A stretch of 64,000 bases of DNA from Benincasa hispida (GCF_009727055.1 NC_052350.1:23623233-23687232), one strand, 5' to 3'; positions 1 to 13,280 are shown, counted from the first letter of the stretch. Numbers and translations are program-made. Notes: generated from the sequence alone by a model not told the origin.

Positions 1-79
1 CCTAACATAATCGTCGCATATTTTGCTTAACAGCCTTCATAATTCTAAATAAAAGACCTAAGATGACGTGCATTTCTAC

Positions 80-188
80 ATGTCATCAATGGGGGAGAGA
101 GAATATACATGGGAGAGAGAGTATGCATGGAGGAGAGAGAGTATACATGGAAGAGAGAAAAATAAATAAATAGCTATATATATATATA
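80..188. repeat. GA-rich minisatellite followed by TA microsatellite
   Basis: About four degenerate units of roughly 20 bp (GGGAGAGAGAGTATACAT-like) lie at 88-160, followed by a TA run. The TA run is the target of the LTR that starts at about 189. Confidence 0.75.
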
Positions 189-2305
189 TTGGGGATGATG
201 CCCTAAACTCTCGTGTCCTGTAGTTTGTAAACACAATTTTGAACAAACGTTTGTGATGTATAATATATGATATTTTCTTCACTTTTGTCTATGAACACTG
301 GATGTTTTATTTGCTTTACCACAAACCAATAAACTAAGATAACTGGTTGTCGTTTGTAACTTAAGCATGTATGTGGAGACATATAGGTGAATCATGTCTT
401 AAGTGATGACCAAAATGGTCTGTAATATATGGATAAAGGAGGGAAACATTATCTTGGTAACGCTACGGATGTGACCTGCTTTATAGAATAGTTACAAGTG
501 TTGTGACTTGCTACAGATGGTCTGATCCTGATAATTCATGGGGACATGCGAGCAGGGGTATCTTATACAAAGAGTTTGTATAAGATCAGACCATGAAGTA
601 TTATAGTCTCGCTATATAACGCCGTTTATGATAGAGACTTCACTTCACTAGGATGACCATAGGTATTATGACCTCAATCCTGAGTGAGTTAGGAACTCCT
701 GCCTTTGAGGGCAGTCCTTTGATTTGCATGGGTGCGAGTGGCCAAATCACCGACCCTACTACTTTGGGGATTCGTCTGATTTGGAAGTTGGGAACTCAAC
801 CACACAAGATGGAATTCACTATTCCCCCGAAGCAGGGGTAAGTAGATAGAATGCTCCCTTGAGGACTGATTCCAGGGCTTGAACGATGTGGTGCCATACA
901 TCTTCTCATGACCCGAGAGGTGTCCACACATAGTAAGACTATGTTGTATTGTTCATTAGAGAGATCAGTGGTACTTAAGAAGTTAGATGCAACTATAGGG
1001 ACAAAACGGTAAATTGGTCCAATTGTACTTACGAGCATCTGTGAAGGATTATCGTACTGTTGATTGGTTATATCCGATAGACACAGAAATATATCTGTGT
1101 TGAGAAGAGTGTAACTGTCGATCTTTAGTAGAATGCCTGACAGTTAACCGATGGTGGATCTTATGGCTAAAGAGTTTAGTTAGCTATTCACGTACCGTTG
1201 GAGCTTCGAGCCATAGGTCCATAAGGTCCCCTTGGTAGCTCAATAGATTCAAGTTAAGAATAAGTTTTTGGGTCAGTTTGAAGTGTTCAAATTGACAAGT
1301 CGATTATATATGATATGATTGAACTGGTTAATTATATATGATATGATTAATCTTATGTATGAGATACATTATTTGGAGGAAAATGGATATAAATATGATT
1401 TATATCTAGTGAAGGAGAAAATACTATGGTTCATATGTTGCATTTGATGTGATATTAAACCATAGGTTAATGAATATAATATGATTATATTTATTATTTA
1501 TTTTTGGACAATTATGGGATAATTGTATTGACATTTTTTCCGTAACCGTGTGATAGTAAAAGGTTGCTTGCAGTTTTCGTAACTAAAGAATAAAATGAAA
1601 ATCGTTGTCATTTTGCAAACAGATCAGTCATTCGCTCACGTCGTAGTGTATACTGCCTATAGCTTAACATTTCTACACGATCGTATACACACGTGCAACT
1701 TACTAAACGATCGCATAGGATTTACTAAACGATTGTCTAGATTTCTCCTAAACGATCACGCGTCTGAGCGTTTACTAAACGATCGTCTATACGATCGCAG
1801 CCTATTTACTAAACGATCGTGTACCTCTTCCTAAACGATCAAGCATCGTCTATACGATAGACATCTGTCTTCTTCCACTTGTTTGGTTGTGGTATATGAT
1901 TCTCTCTTCCTCTTTCCCTTTGCCTAATCCAATAGAGCCCACACCTCTTGGATTCTCACACTGAGAATATCGAGGGTTCCAAGTGGTGGTGTCCTCCTCG
2001 TTGCTGTGTTCGTGTGGAGGTCGTTCATGGGTAGACGACCGGGTTTTTGGTGGACGATTTGCTTGGACTTTCCCAGCGATAGCGAGAGGAGCATTCCTTC
2101 GATGAGAACGAGTTTTCTATGAAGAAGGGTTCTTCAGCTGGTACGTATTTCTTATTCTCTTGTTGTTTAAGTTTGAAAGCATGCTGATAATTTGTTGAAT
2201 ATTGCATATCTATTATGTTAGATTGTGAATGCGTTAATTCTATCACAATGAGTTTGGAACGATCTCGCTTTTGCTCAAAGGTACTCTTGTATAAGAGTTC
2301 CTTCA
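189..2305 (+). mobile_element. Solo LTR of a Ty1/copia-type retrotransposon
   Basis: The sequence aligns along its length with the 3' LTR at 21912-23697: shared blocks around AATAAACTAAGAT, the ACATATAAGTGGATCATG-like segment, GTACCGTTGGAGCTTC and the AAAACGGTAAATT block. It starts TTGGGGATG (a decayed TG) and ends GAGTTCCTTCA. Five bases ATATA flank both sides, consistent with a target duplication, although the site is a TA microsatellite so this is weak support. No internal coding region follows, so it is read as a solo LTR. It is longer than the other copies, about 2.1 kb. Confidence 0.85.
1655..1860 (+). repeat. Cluster of CTAAACGATCG / ACGATCG palindromic motifs inside the LTR
   Basis: About ten copies of ACGATCG, ACGATTG or ACGATCA occur in 200 bp, most preceded by CTAA. 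The core CGATCG is self-complementary. Similar clusters sit at the equivalent place in the LTRs at 23340-23490 (+) and 60830-60990 (minus). Confidence 0.75.
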
Positions 2306-2440
2306 ATATATATATATATACATATATAATATGTGTCTATTCTCTAGGTACTCTTGTATAAGAGTTCCTTCAATATATATATATATACATATATAATATG
2401 TGTCTATTCTCTAGGTACTCTTGTATAAGAGTTCTTTAAT
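2281..2440. repeat. 67-bp tandem repeat, about 2.4 copies, at the LTR 3' end
   Basis: Units begin at 2281, 2348 and 2415 with GTACTCTTGTATAAGAGTTC. The unit spans the last 25 bases of the LTR plus the flanking TA-rich target, so the LTR terminus itself was duplicated after insertion. Confidence 0.9.
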
Positions 2441-5400
2441 TAATAGAAATTGATATCGATAATAGAAAGTGAGTATTAAATAAAAAAAAATTGAGATTAA
2501 AAATGTAGAATCTTAAAATCCAGAGATCAAATTGAAATAAAACTTAAATTTCAAGAATAAAATTGTAACATTTTAAAATTTAAAAACTGAATTAAAAAAA
2601 AAACTCAAAATTAGAAAAATATATATATATATATTAAAACTCAAGGACTAGATACAAACGAGAGTCGAAACATAAAAAGAGTGAAAAGATATTTTTCCCC
2701 ATTCCAAACAAATACAATCCTTTTTGGATAATTGTGTTATTAACTAACTATTAAGGCATCTTGAGTAGGTGACATAGTTCGAAACTACATCGTTTTGGAT
2801 TGAACATCCCCCAACAAATGGCGTCATCGTTCATAATATCACCATTAAATTAAATGCATAAGTGGGTCTTCCCTGTCGCAGAATCACAAATCCGTCTCTA
2901 AAACCAAATGCATACAACCAACGAGACTTTCTTTCTTTGTTCCTTCCTTTTTCTTTTTAAAAGGTGGGGCTTCGTTGAATTACTCTGAATCTAACTATAA
3001 TTTGAACCATTTTTCTCTAGTGGGTTCATTCTCACAAAAACACCTTTCGGCAGATTAATTAGTTTTCAATTCAAAACTAATTGAAGCTCTGTTTAATGAT
3101 GATGGAAACTCTCCCGGAAACTACAGAGCAAATGATCAGTTGCCTTTCCGCCAAAACAAAAAACGTCGTTATTGTCTAGTTTTTCAGCTGGGCATTTTGA
3201 CAAACAGGTGGTGGGCGAATCCACGCAAATCCCAATTATTTATTGTCTATACAAGATTCTGATACCCTCATAAATGGGTGTTATACAATAGAGCCAAGAA
3301 AGCATTCAATTTTCTTACTCTAAACGATGCCAAAATCACTGCAAACTTCACCAATATCACAAACTCTATACTTTCTACGAGGATTATTCTACGTATCTTC
3401 GATTTCAATGAAAGGACCACATATTCTTCTCTCAAATAGTCATCTATTCGTTAACCTATTTAGTTTTAGTGAGATAGTTCACTATTATCGAAGCTAACTT
3501 CTGTGTTCTTCTAGAACAAACCGACATTCTAGTAACACTCACGATTTTTTATCTGAAGTTTACAACTTTTCCTTTGTTTGACGTTGGCGGATTCTAACAC
3601 CATGATTGAGTCAGGGCATAACTCTGATCATTGGGAGAATTATAAATAACATATGAAATTAGGTTGTAATCAAATTACTTCAATTGTAATTGATTTTTTC
3701 TTCTTATTATTCATAATTTACATAATATTATTAATCACTCATTTGGGAACGTACTGAAATAAGCCAATTTTTCATATTATGATTCATTGATTATGTTTAC
3801 TGGGAAGTAAACATGACCTAGAATAAATATTTAGAAACAAACACGTAAACAATTAAGTTGCGACCTAGGTATGAAGATTCAAGCCTTATGCAATATATAT
3901 TGTATTTATGTTTATATCAACAACTGGTGTAGAAGATATTTATGTGTTCTTTAAAGATACAACAACCCACTTAAAACGTTGTGTAGCTCAAATTACTAAA
4001 ATGTTGAGTCAAAGCATCACAACAAAAATACTCCTCTTTTGGCTAATTGATCTTAAAAGAACAAAGACTAAAGAAGCAAATTAATAAAGTTTGTTTAACA
4101 TTTCTTCAAATAAAGAAATAAATAGTTGTTTCTTAACTCAGTTGGAAAGCTTTGAATGTATTATTTGGGCACTCTGAAGTGACCAAGTACGGGGTCTCAT
4201 TGGTGGTGGTTCAGGGATAACACACCCTAAATCTAAGTTGTATTCATATTTATGCTATTTGCACACTATTTACAATTTTGACCTTAAAGTTTATAGAAGT
4301 GCACTATACAAACTTTTAAAACTTTTCGGCGCCTCTTGATCTGATGAAATTCTCTCTCTAATAAAAATCTACCATCTCTATATCCATGGACGTAGTTAAC
4401 ACACTATTAGTGAACCATATTAATCTGTGTGTTAATTCTCTATTCCTTTATGTTTTTCTGTTCATCTTTAATTATTGATTTTTTAGCAAACTCAATCATT
4501 TAAGAGTTAAAAAAAACTCATAAAAACATTTTTAAAAAAAGATGTAACAACACTAATTATAAGAAGTAACGACCCTCTACATATCTTTACGACGATAAAT
4601 AAGGTATGTCACATGGCGAGGGTGGTCCAATGAAAGGGTTTTACTTTTTAGTGACCACACAAGTTGGAAGTAATAGACCCCAAGAGAATTGGAAAATGGT
4701 ATAGAAATGGTCCCCTTTGAAAAATGGTTTAGCAAAAAAAATGGATCCTCATAGGGTGTGGATAATGGTCCACACTTCAACTGGGCTTCCGCTGAATGTG
4801 ATTTATGAAAGCAAGACCAAGCCACCGGCCCGTGGGGCCTTACAAATTTCAATTACAATAATAATATCCCGTCCAAGGTTAAACTTGTCATTTCAAATAC
4901 GTCAATCGAGTTCAACTTACTTATTTTACGTCAAGAAGAGTTTTTTAGTGGACTTATAATAAATGTGTTCGAGTTTTATTTATAACAAAGTTTGAATCAA
5001 ATTCAAGTCACATTAAATGAATGAACTTAAGTGTATCTCAAACTTTATTTGATGGATTTTTACGATTCTCAAATTTATATGATTTTCATATTTTAAGTTG
5101 TTTCGATACAATTAGGTTAAATTTTGAATGCTATATAAAGCTTCAAAGTTATATTATAGGAACACGTTCTTTTATATATATTACTTATCCACTTATTTCT
5201 TGATCATCAAAGTAAATCCCTAAATTAGTTTTATTTCGATTATTGTCACATGGTGATTGAACTTGAATTGAACTAGTTCAAGTATAAATTTGCAAGATTT
5301 GAACTCAATTAACTTTGAGCTTGAGTTTATGATTATCATAATTTATAACATAAACTTTTTATACAACTAGGTTTGAAAAAAAGGGTAACAAACTTGTCTT

Positions 5401-6345
5401 TGAATAAACAAGGAGATTTTAAAGAATTATTAACAAATGTGTCCCTCATTGAAAAAAGAAGAAGATAATATACATCATAGGATAATACATATATTATAAT
5501 GAAAAATTCAATTTGTATCCAAATTCCAAACAAAATTCCAAACAAATAATTATATCAAGTTTAAAATATAAACTTATATAAGTGCAAGATTAATTTTAGA
5601 CTATTAGATTATTAAAAATCAACTTAAAATCAATTCTTTCTCTAAAATTCCATGTAAAGAAAAATAGAGGAAAATCACCTATAATAATTAAAAGTCACTA
5701 CTATCAAATTGATTCTAGCATTTATGTTTAACATTACATTAATTTCTTTACATTTAAATAAATCTTATACACGCGTGAAAATGATGTATTATTAATAGTC
5801 TTAAAACGAAAATTTATCATAAGGTTTAAATTGATCCACTTGTAAAAATTTAAGGCGTTAGTTGGATATAATTATTAATTTTAAATTTTAAATAATACAA
5901 TTCCAAAATCTAGAAGTATAAATGGATGTTTTCTCTATAGTCTAATTAATTACAAAATACCAACTTACTTCAAATGTTTTGAAGTTTGGAAGAGAATAAA
6001 GAAGTCATAAACTATGAACAAAAATTAGAGGGTGGTTTTTGTTTGTTTGGCCTTTTGGGTTCATCAAAGGTCTCTAACAATGTGTCACGTAGGAAATGTC
6101 AAAGTTAAGACCATTGTATATATATATATATATTATTTGCATAATTTTCTTTAATCTAAGGGGGGAAAAGAAAATCAAAGCCTAATGTTGATAGCATGTG
6201 GGTTCAAGGCACTAGCTAAATTACAATTAATAGACAACAATTTCACATGAGAGGTGGCAAATTTTATTCCACTTAATTATTAAATATTACATTATTATTG
6301 TATATTTTAAATAGTTATGACTACTTTTGTCCTAAACCTCTCATA
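2441..6345. other. Intergenic AT-rich sequence, no gene seen
   Basis: I see no convincing exon, RNA gene or element. Open frames here (for example 4577-4852 minus and 4717-4959 plus, which overlap antisense) are short, without a recognisable domain or splice context. There are short T and A runs and TA microsatellites (6117-6132). Confidence 0.6.
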
Positions 6346-6430
6346 TTGCTTATAAAAGCTTAGGCATACATAAAACATAGCCACACATGATGTTCTATTG
6401 AATAGTGAATAAGCATAGCTCATATAATTG
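6346..6430 (+). promoter_or_regulatory. Possible TATA box and transcript start, function unknown
   Basis: CTTATAAAAGC at about 6350 has TATA-box form and is followed by an A/C-rich start-like stretch. The frame downstream (6441-6782, 113 codons) is low in complexity and phenylalanine-rich, and resembles no protein I recognise. This is a weak candidate for a non-coding transcript or a degenerate gene. Confidence 0.2.
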
Positions 6431-6603
6431 ATTTGAGTTTTTGCCTTTGATTCTTGTTGTCATATACAAGTTTTTGTTTTTGTTTTTGTTTTTTGGGCAA
6501 AATTCCTTATATGGGTTTAAAAGGCATACAAGTTTTGACATCAAATTCTCTTGTTTGAGGCCTTCTGGAAGTATATGTTTTGTGTTTTTGGTTAATCTTC
6601 TAA

Positions 6604-8090
6604 GTGGAGAAAATTTTCCATATCTTTTTCAATGCAAGAAAAACAATTCACATTTCTATAACAAAAAAAAATCAGTAAAATATGATTCAATAGCTTTTTT
6701 CCCCTTTTTTTTCCTTTGTTTTTTTAAAGTAAGCCTCATGGTATTGTCATTAAGGAATAATATGACTTTAATACTAGAATAAAGAGTTAGATACGTCTCA
6801 TGGTTTTAGACCATCATTTAAAAGAAGATTAATTGAAATTCGATGTTAATCGAAATATAACTAAATAGATAAAGTACACATTATCTGCTCTAACTTTAAA
6901 GGTTTGATCTTCACTCTCACATTTTTTGAACTAAATAAAAACCTGAACTTACTTAACCATGCAATTTAAAAACTTGGAATATAAATTTTTTTTTTTAAAA
7001 AAATAGACATCCATTCAAATGTTAAACATTCAATGAACTAGCTACAAGAAAAGAAAAATCCCGAAAGAGAAATAGATATATGGTATGTTAACTTAATACT
7101 GATCATAAAGAGTTTTCAAAGGAGCAATAATATAATACAATATGTAAGAGTGAACATTAGAGTCGACTCTCTTGATCATGTTTACATACCAGCAACATAA
7201 TTTAGAACTATTTTATATAGTTGATTAAATATCTTTAATTTTAATTATCATTAAATAGCCTTAAGGTAGTTCTTTTAATTTACTTTTTTTTTTTAACATA
7301 AAATTATCTACTTTCTAGAACAATAAAGAGTTAAACATTAACATATTCCATATTGGGGTTTAAAAAAGCCTACCATTTTTTTACTTCAAATGCCTTTTGT
7401 TAGGCATGCATCAGTGTTAATATTCAAAGTGAAGAAAATTTTCCATATCTTTTTCAATGCAAGAAAAGTAATTCACATTTTTAAAACAAAAGAGACCAAT
7501 AAAATATGTTTCAATAATTATTTTTGTTTGAAAAAAAAATTAATCCTGCAATAGTCATTAAACAATAATTCTTCAACAAAGAGTTGAAAATAAGAAGCTT
7601 AAATTGAAAATAATAGTAATTCAAATATAACTAAATAAATAAATTATATATTATAAATATATATAAATTTTAAATTTTTTCTTTTATGTTGAACTAAAAA
7701 TGAATCATTCTTAACTATGCAATTTTTAACTTGGAATGGGTCACTTTAATTGCTTGGTGAGAAATAGTACAAGACAAATGAATTTTCGTATGTTTCCTAC
7801 ATAATTTATTGTGTTAATTTTAGAGATTTTCATAGAATTAATGTTTGTTTTCTTTAATCAATAATACCTGAAATAGTCACGATGGTTCAAAAACCATATA
7901 GTCAATGTTACATACCTTAACTAATTGCGTTATATTTAATTTTATNNNNNAAATATTTTAATGTGTATATACTTCAAGGCACTCACTTTTAATATATGCT
8001 CATTACCAATAATTTAAATCACTTAATATATGCTCAATAAATAGCTTCATTATAATTATAATTAAATAGCTTTAATGTAGGTATTTTAAT
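6604..8090. repeat. Diverged segmental duplication, two units
   Basis: A stretch at 6604-6990 recurs at 7430-7740. Shared landmarks are GAAAATTTTCCATATC, TTTTTCAATGCAAGAAAA, CAAATATAACTAAAT-like and ACTATGCAATTT-like segments. Less similar sequence (ATTAAATAGC) follows both copies at about 7250 and 8065. The units are about 0.8 kb apart and look like an old tandem duplication of non-coding DNA. The assembly gap lies in the second unit. Confidence 0.65.
7946..7950. other. Assembly gap (5 N)
   Basis: Five N bases are present in the sequence. The true gap length is unknown. Confidence 1.
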
Positions 8091-8497
8091 GGTTAAAATT
8101 TACTTTTAATCTCGACTTTTGTTTGTAACGATTTAGCCTATGTACTTTTAATTTTGTAACAATTTAGTTATTGTACTTTAAAATTTATAACAATTTAATC
8201 CTGATCATAGAAACTAGTGTTGAGATTTAATGAGATTTCTTGCATAGATAAATTGAAAAACTAATTAGAGACTCAATATTCTTATAACATATAAAGTCTA
8301 CATCATAAAATAATAAATAATCCATCTAATTTTGATGATTTTTTTTACGTTATGGACTAAATTGTTACAGATTAAAGTTCAAAGCCTAAACTATTATAAA
8401 TTTAAAAGTATGAGACTAAATCGTTAGAAACCAAAATTTATGAACAAAACCGTTACATTTTTTTAAAGTTTAGGAAGCAAAAACATTTTTTTTAACC
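8091..8497. mobile_element. Foldback/MITE-like element, family A copy 1
   Basis: Terminal inverted repeats GGTTAAA...TTTAACC continue inward as repeated 'TTTGTAACAATTTAG' on the left and 'CTAAATTGTTACAG' on the right. The central block (TAATGAGATTTCTTGC, then CATCATAAAATAATA) occurs in the opposite orientation in the element at 11405-11873, so the two belong to one family. No coding capacity and no clear target duplication were seen. Confidence 0.75.
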
Positions 8498-9950
8498 AAC
8501 TTTTTATTGATCTTTATAAATTGTCATTAAGGTTGACATGTCTTTACTGTTTTGAAGTTAAAGATTCGATCTCTCAATCTGCAATTGCTTAAAAAATATG
8601 CCTCATCAATCATCAATAATTGTGTATAGCTAGAATCTAATTCCATATAGGGAAAACCATACATCACTTCATGTAAGCCACTAGAATAAAGCAAATTATG
8701 ACAATATAAATAATTGAATATAGTGACCCAATTTTCATTAATTAAGCATATGATTAATAAAATAACCTTAAAAATACACACTTTGAATTGCAATCACATG
8801 TACCAAGTATAAATAGAGACCTTACATGATTCATAATAAATTTCAAATGTATAATTGAAATAACATACCGACATTTACAATACTGTACACATAATATTCA
8901 TCACACAGAAAAATAAAAAGATTTTATCTAAATGTATAGAAAAACTTGAGACAACCAAATCAAGTGTTGTAGAATTTTCAAGAGGGTTGGACCCCATCAA
9001 ATCAATTTGGGACCTGAAAAATCCTCTCAACCCTATTTTTATTTTTTTTTATTTTTTTTTCCTTTTGGGATTTTTAAAAATAAATAGTTAAATTAAAAAA
9101 TGGTCATTAGTTGGTATGAAAGAAGGACATGGAAGTTATTAACTACTCCTATTTTGAAAAAGTTAGTTGGTCTCCTTTTGTTGGTCTCTCTACCAACCTC
9201 CATCCATATGGATAAATATTTAATTAATTAAGCTACATTACATGTCTAAATTATTTACTATCATTCTAATACTTTTAGGAGTTTCATTCAAACTTCTTTT
9301 TTATCAATGATTTCAAATTTTCAGATTTTGTTCACAACGATCTGACTTTTCTTGTATTTGATATCTGTATTTGAGATTTGATATGATCTTGTTCCAATTA
9401 TAATATTTTTATGTGCAATATATATACCATCCGAAATGTGTTTTTGAGATATGATATGATATTGTCTCAATTATAATGTTTTCACGTGTAATCCATATAT
9501 GTAGTCTACAAGGAAAAACATATTGTTGAAACGAAAATCCGAACACGAGAAAATACACACGGACTTCATGTAACAACAATCGTAAATTTATAATTTGAGG
9601 AAGAACGTAACCTACAAGGTGGAAAGATAGCACACTGGTGTGGTACTTACTACACAAACTCTAATATTTAAGTCAGAAAGTGTATATGTGCAGTAAGTAG
9701 AAATTTTGAGTAATATACTGAACTTACCTCTTCCTGAAGCTTTCAATATATTTATAGGTATAGTTGACTAAGATCATTTCCCATAGGATTTCAGAGTTGG
9801 ATTGGAGTTATCTTTTGATTCACTGGGTTGGGGTAGGCAAGGAGTGCACCCTATTTAGTATTTTTCTAGGATTGGTTGAGCCTGACCACCTTCTCTTAGC
9901 CATTTTTTGGATTTAAGATGATCTCTTGGGTCGGGGGATGCATGAGGCAT
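8498..9950. other. Intergenic sequence, no gene seen
   Basis: AT-rich with homopolymer runs near 9035-9060. I found no domain-bearing frame or RNA gene. The minus frames at 8527-8793 and 9409-9657 are short and featureless. Confidence 0.55.
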
Positions 9951-9959
9951 GATGCCCCA

Positions 9960-10375
9960 TTTAGAGATGTCCAAGGGGTAGGACGGGAACAAGGATTGCT
10001 TTCCCATCCCCGCTATCGATTTCATTCCCCATCCTTGTGAAATATTTTACGGGGATCGAAGCGGGAATTTCACATAGGGCATTTGCGGAAAACGGGTTCC
10101 CCACAGGAATTTTTTTCCCATTTAGATTTTTTTTGAAAAAAATAAATACTTAACTTAAATCACTACTATTAAATGATTTTACTTAAATAGTTAAATATCT
10201 CATTCATATGTGACAAAGATAGGACTAAAATATTCAATTTTCATCGTTTCTAAAACTTAAAATTTACATACATACATACATATAACTAAACTAGATATGT
10301 ACAATCGGTGCGGGACAGGGGTAGGGAAAGCCTGAAAAATGATGAGAGTCGTGCCATTAAAACATAAGGCAGCCT
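9960..10375. mobile_element. Degenerate GC-richer repeat, possibly a hAT-like remnant
   Basis: A left block with GGGGTAGGACGGGAACAAGG and CCCCGCTATCG, and a right block with GTGCGGGACAGGGGTAGGG, enclose AT-rich DNA. Blocks of 'gggg / cccc' like these are common at the ends of decayed hAT-type elements. The ends and target duplication are not clear, so this is tentative. Confidence 0.3.
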
Positions 10376-10849
10376 CTTACGACTTAAAAACTTTTGACCA
10401 TTTGCATCATTTTTTTAGGTAAAACCAAAAGAAATATGATTTTTTCTTTTTTAAGAAAGAAGATGACCATAGCATTAATAAAAAATACTTAATTATCAAG
10501 ACATTTCTTCGAAATTGTCATTAATGAAAGACTCGCCCAAAAAAAGGAAAAAAAATTGATTAGATGAAGAGATTTGAGTGTTTTATAATCAAATATATTT
10601 TTCTTCTTTGATTTCTTGATTTCTTCTTTCTTTTCACACCCACCTAATTCACTTATTGAAATCATGAGATATATATATATATATATACACTATACATACA
10701 CACACATGTTTTCTCATTAATTTTGAACTCTTTGATTTGGCTTGTCATTCTTTATTCTAATAATTGAACATGTTTATAAATGTGACAAAAAATGGTTTAA
10801 ATGGATTTAATGTCTTGTTTGGTATTATTTATTTTTAAAATTTAGAAAA

Positions 10850-11330
10850 AAAATTCAATTTATATTCTGAACTTTCGGGTTTATATCAATTTAAGTCATA
10901 AACTAATAGTTGTATCAATTTAAACACTAAATTTTGGAAGTTGTATCAATTTGAACCCTAAACTTTGAAAGTCGTATCAATTTGAACCCTAAAATTTGGA
11001 AGTTATATCAATTTAAATCCGAATTTTCATAAGTGTATCAATTTAAGTTATGAATTTTCATAAATATATCAATTTAAATCCTTAACTTTGATAAGTATAT
11101 CCAAATAAAACATAATTGAAATTTTAAATTGATACAATTATGAATGTTCATGGTTTAAATTGATATATTTATAAAAGTTCTGGGTTTAAATTAATATAAT
11201 TATTAGTTTGAGATTTAAATTGATACAATCTCCAAAGTTTAGGGTTTAAATTGATATACTTATTAGTTTATGATTTAAATAGATATAACCCAAAAAATTC
11301 AACGGTACAAATTGATATTTGTCCTATAAT
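10850..11330. mobile_element. Foldback element built of about 35-bp subrepeats
   Basis: The left arm repeats GTATCAATTTGAACCCTAAA-like units five to six times (10890-11100). The right arm (11120-11320) carries the reverse complement (TTTAAATTGATACAAT). The arms pair around about 11110, forming a long imperfect hairpin. It is non-coding, and its superfamily cannot be assigned from sequence alone. Confidence 0.7.
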
Positions 11331-11404
11331 TTATGTTTGTTTTTTCCAATAGTTTTCTTTATTAAAAAGATAAAGAATTAAATAGATAGGTTGAAATTCG
11401 GGGA

Positions 11405-11873
11405 GGTTAAAAAACACTTTTGATTCTTAAACTTTTATGAAAGTAATAATTTAGTCCCTAAACATTAGTTGATAACAATTTAGTCCTTGTATTTTCAGTT
11501 TTATAACAATTTAGTCCATAAACTTTAGTATGTAACAATTCGGTCCTCATACTTTGAAATTTGTAACAGGTTAGTCCCTAATGTAAAAAAACTTATCAAA
11601 GTTTGATGTCAATTCTTATTATTTTATGATGTAGATTTTGTATTTTATAAAAAATATTTAGTATTTAATTAGTTTATTAATTTATTAGGCAAGAAATCTC
11701 ATTAAATTTTAACAATAATTTCTACACTAGGGACTAAATTATTACCTAATAAAGTTCAAGGACTAAATTATTAGAAAATTGAAAGTTCAGGGATTATATC
11801 ATTATAAACCAAAAATTTAGAGACTAAATTATTACTTTTATGAAAGTTTAGGGACTAAAAATAATCTTTAACC
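11405..11873. mobile_element. Foldback/MITE-like element, family A copy 2
   Basis: GGTTAAAAAA at the left end and TTTAACC at the right end. The arms repeat 'TAATTTAGTCCCTAAAC' and 'GGGACTAAATTATTAC'. Its centre matches that of 8091-8497 in reverse orientation. Non-coding. Confidence 0.75.
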
Positions 11874-12299
11874 TAAATGTAAGCAAAATATTGTTAAAAA
11901 TAAAAAACAGAGGACAATATCATATATGCTTTTTTTTTCCCTCGCCAAATGAAATTCACAAACGTAGTTATCTCTAATGTAAAAGAGTTCACAAAAGTGA
12001 ACCAAAAAAAATTAAAATATAGGAATATTATTTTATTTAAAAGAAGGAATATCATTAATATATAGGCATCATTTATTTGTTTTTTTTTTTCAATATATCC
12101 CCTTAAATTGAAATTCACAAACGTTATCATCTCCAAATGGAATTTTAAGAGAATAGATAAGAGTCCTCTTTTACGAAGTTGTCGAATAAATTAGGGGAAA
12201 AAAAGAGAATAATTCTAATTTCTGCTTCTTTCTGTCTTATAAAATATAAGTCGACAGCTTTTTAGAGTTCAAATCCTAGGACATTTTAGGAAGGGAAAA

Positions 12300-12638
12300 A
12301 AATAACTACAAGTTTTGAAATTTGTGTCTACTTTGATTTCTAACTAATCATTTCAATTTTTATTTTTATTTTTAAAAATTAAATCTATTTATTTTCCATT
12401 TTTTACAATTATTTGCATCGTTCTAAAGTACAATAGTTAAATTCTTAATCAAATTTAAAAAACAAAGACAAGTTTTTAAAAACTATTTTTTTAGTTTTCA
12501 AATTTTGGTTTAGTTTTTTTAACTATTAGTAAGAAGTAGATGACAAGAAAAAAAAATTGGAATGGAAGTATTATTCATAAGCTTAATTTTCAAAAAATAA
12601 AAAAAATAAAAAATAACCAAATGGTTAACAAACGAGGC
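12300..12638. mobile_element. MITE-like element of the CGTTTGGTAACCATTT family, copy 1
   Basis: The right end AACCAAATGGTTAACAAACG is the inverted form of the terminus seen at 34624. The left end is degenerate. Internal TTAAGCTT and GTAGA-rich blocks (AGTAGATGACAAG) correspond to similar blocks in the copies at 33.9 and 34.6 kb. It has no coding capacity. Confidence 0.55.
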
Positions 12639-12874
12639 CTAAACTTTTAAAATTACAAATTTAGGCTTAGTTTCGGATTGTTGTATCTAACTGTTTTTTA
12701 GAATCATCACCTGTAAGAAGTAAAATAGTGTTTAGTAAATTAATACTAAATTTATGTAATTTAGTTATATGAACAAAAGTAGATTATCATTTCAATTGTT
12801 TTCTATATTCATATCTAATTTATAATTTATTATAATATAATTATTTTAAAATATATATGATTTTGAATTGTAAC
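12639..12874. other. AT-rich spacer, nothing recognised
   Basis: Short spacer between a MITE-like element and the large LTR element. No feature was identified. Confidence 0.5.
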
Positions 12875-13271
12875 GGTAGAAGGAGAAATTTTGGACCAAT
12901 CATAAATTGTCACGCCATTTACTAAATTAACGACAAAATTCCAAATTGTCAAATTTGGGACCAATTAGGAGTTGACATGCGTCCTAAATTGAAGTTGAAG
13001 AAAAATTCCAATGACACCATGTGTTTTCAATATGACCATTGAATCGGATAAGATTAATTTCGCCCAATTTGATATTATTATTTGGGTTTAAAGTCCAATT
13101 AAGCCTAAAAATAGGCTGAATTGGACCTAAATGTCAAATCGGGCTCAAAAGCAACTAATCAGGCCCAAGGGTCAGACCTATGGATCAACAACGTCCATGT
13201 CCAACTAATTTGGCCTAAAGGCCAGTCCCATGGACCAACCAAGCACAAACCCACGAAATCACTTGAGAACT

Positions 13272-13280
13272 CTATAAATA
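13272..13280 (+). promoter_or_regulatory. LTR TATA box (CTATAAATA)
   Basis: CTATAAATAGAGAA is conserved at the same place in all three LTR copies (about 13272, 27535 and 48371), followed by the conserved CAATTCTACG / CAGAGGACCTAGAG start region. It is the likely retrotransposon promoter. Confidence 0.75.

Noticed and set aside
653..1038. Small frames in the first LTR
   Set aside because: These frames recur in shifted or broken form in the other LTR copies (for example 62127-62351 minus) and follow LTR sequence, not coding constraint.
4577..4959. Overlapping antisense frames of 91 and 80 codons
   Set aside because: They overlap on opposite strands, neither contains a recognisable domain, and no splice or promoter context supports either.
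6441..6782. Secreted-peptide or other small gene
   Set aside because: Low-complexity phenylalanine-rich frame, no conserved domain, and the region is part of a decayed duplication.
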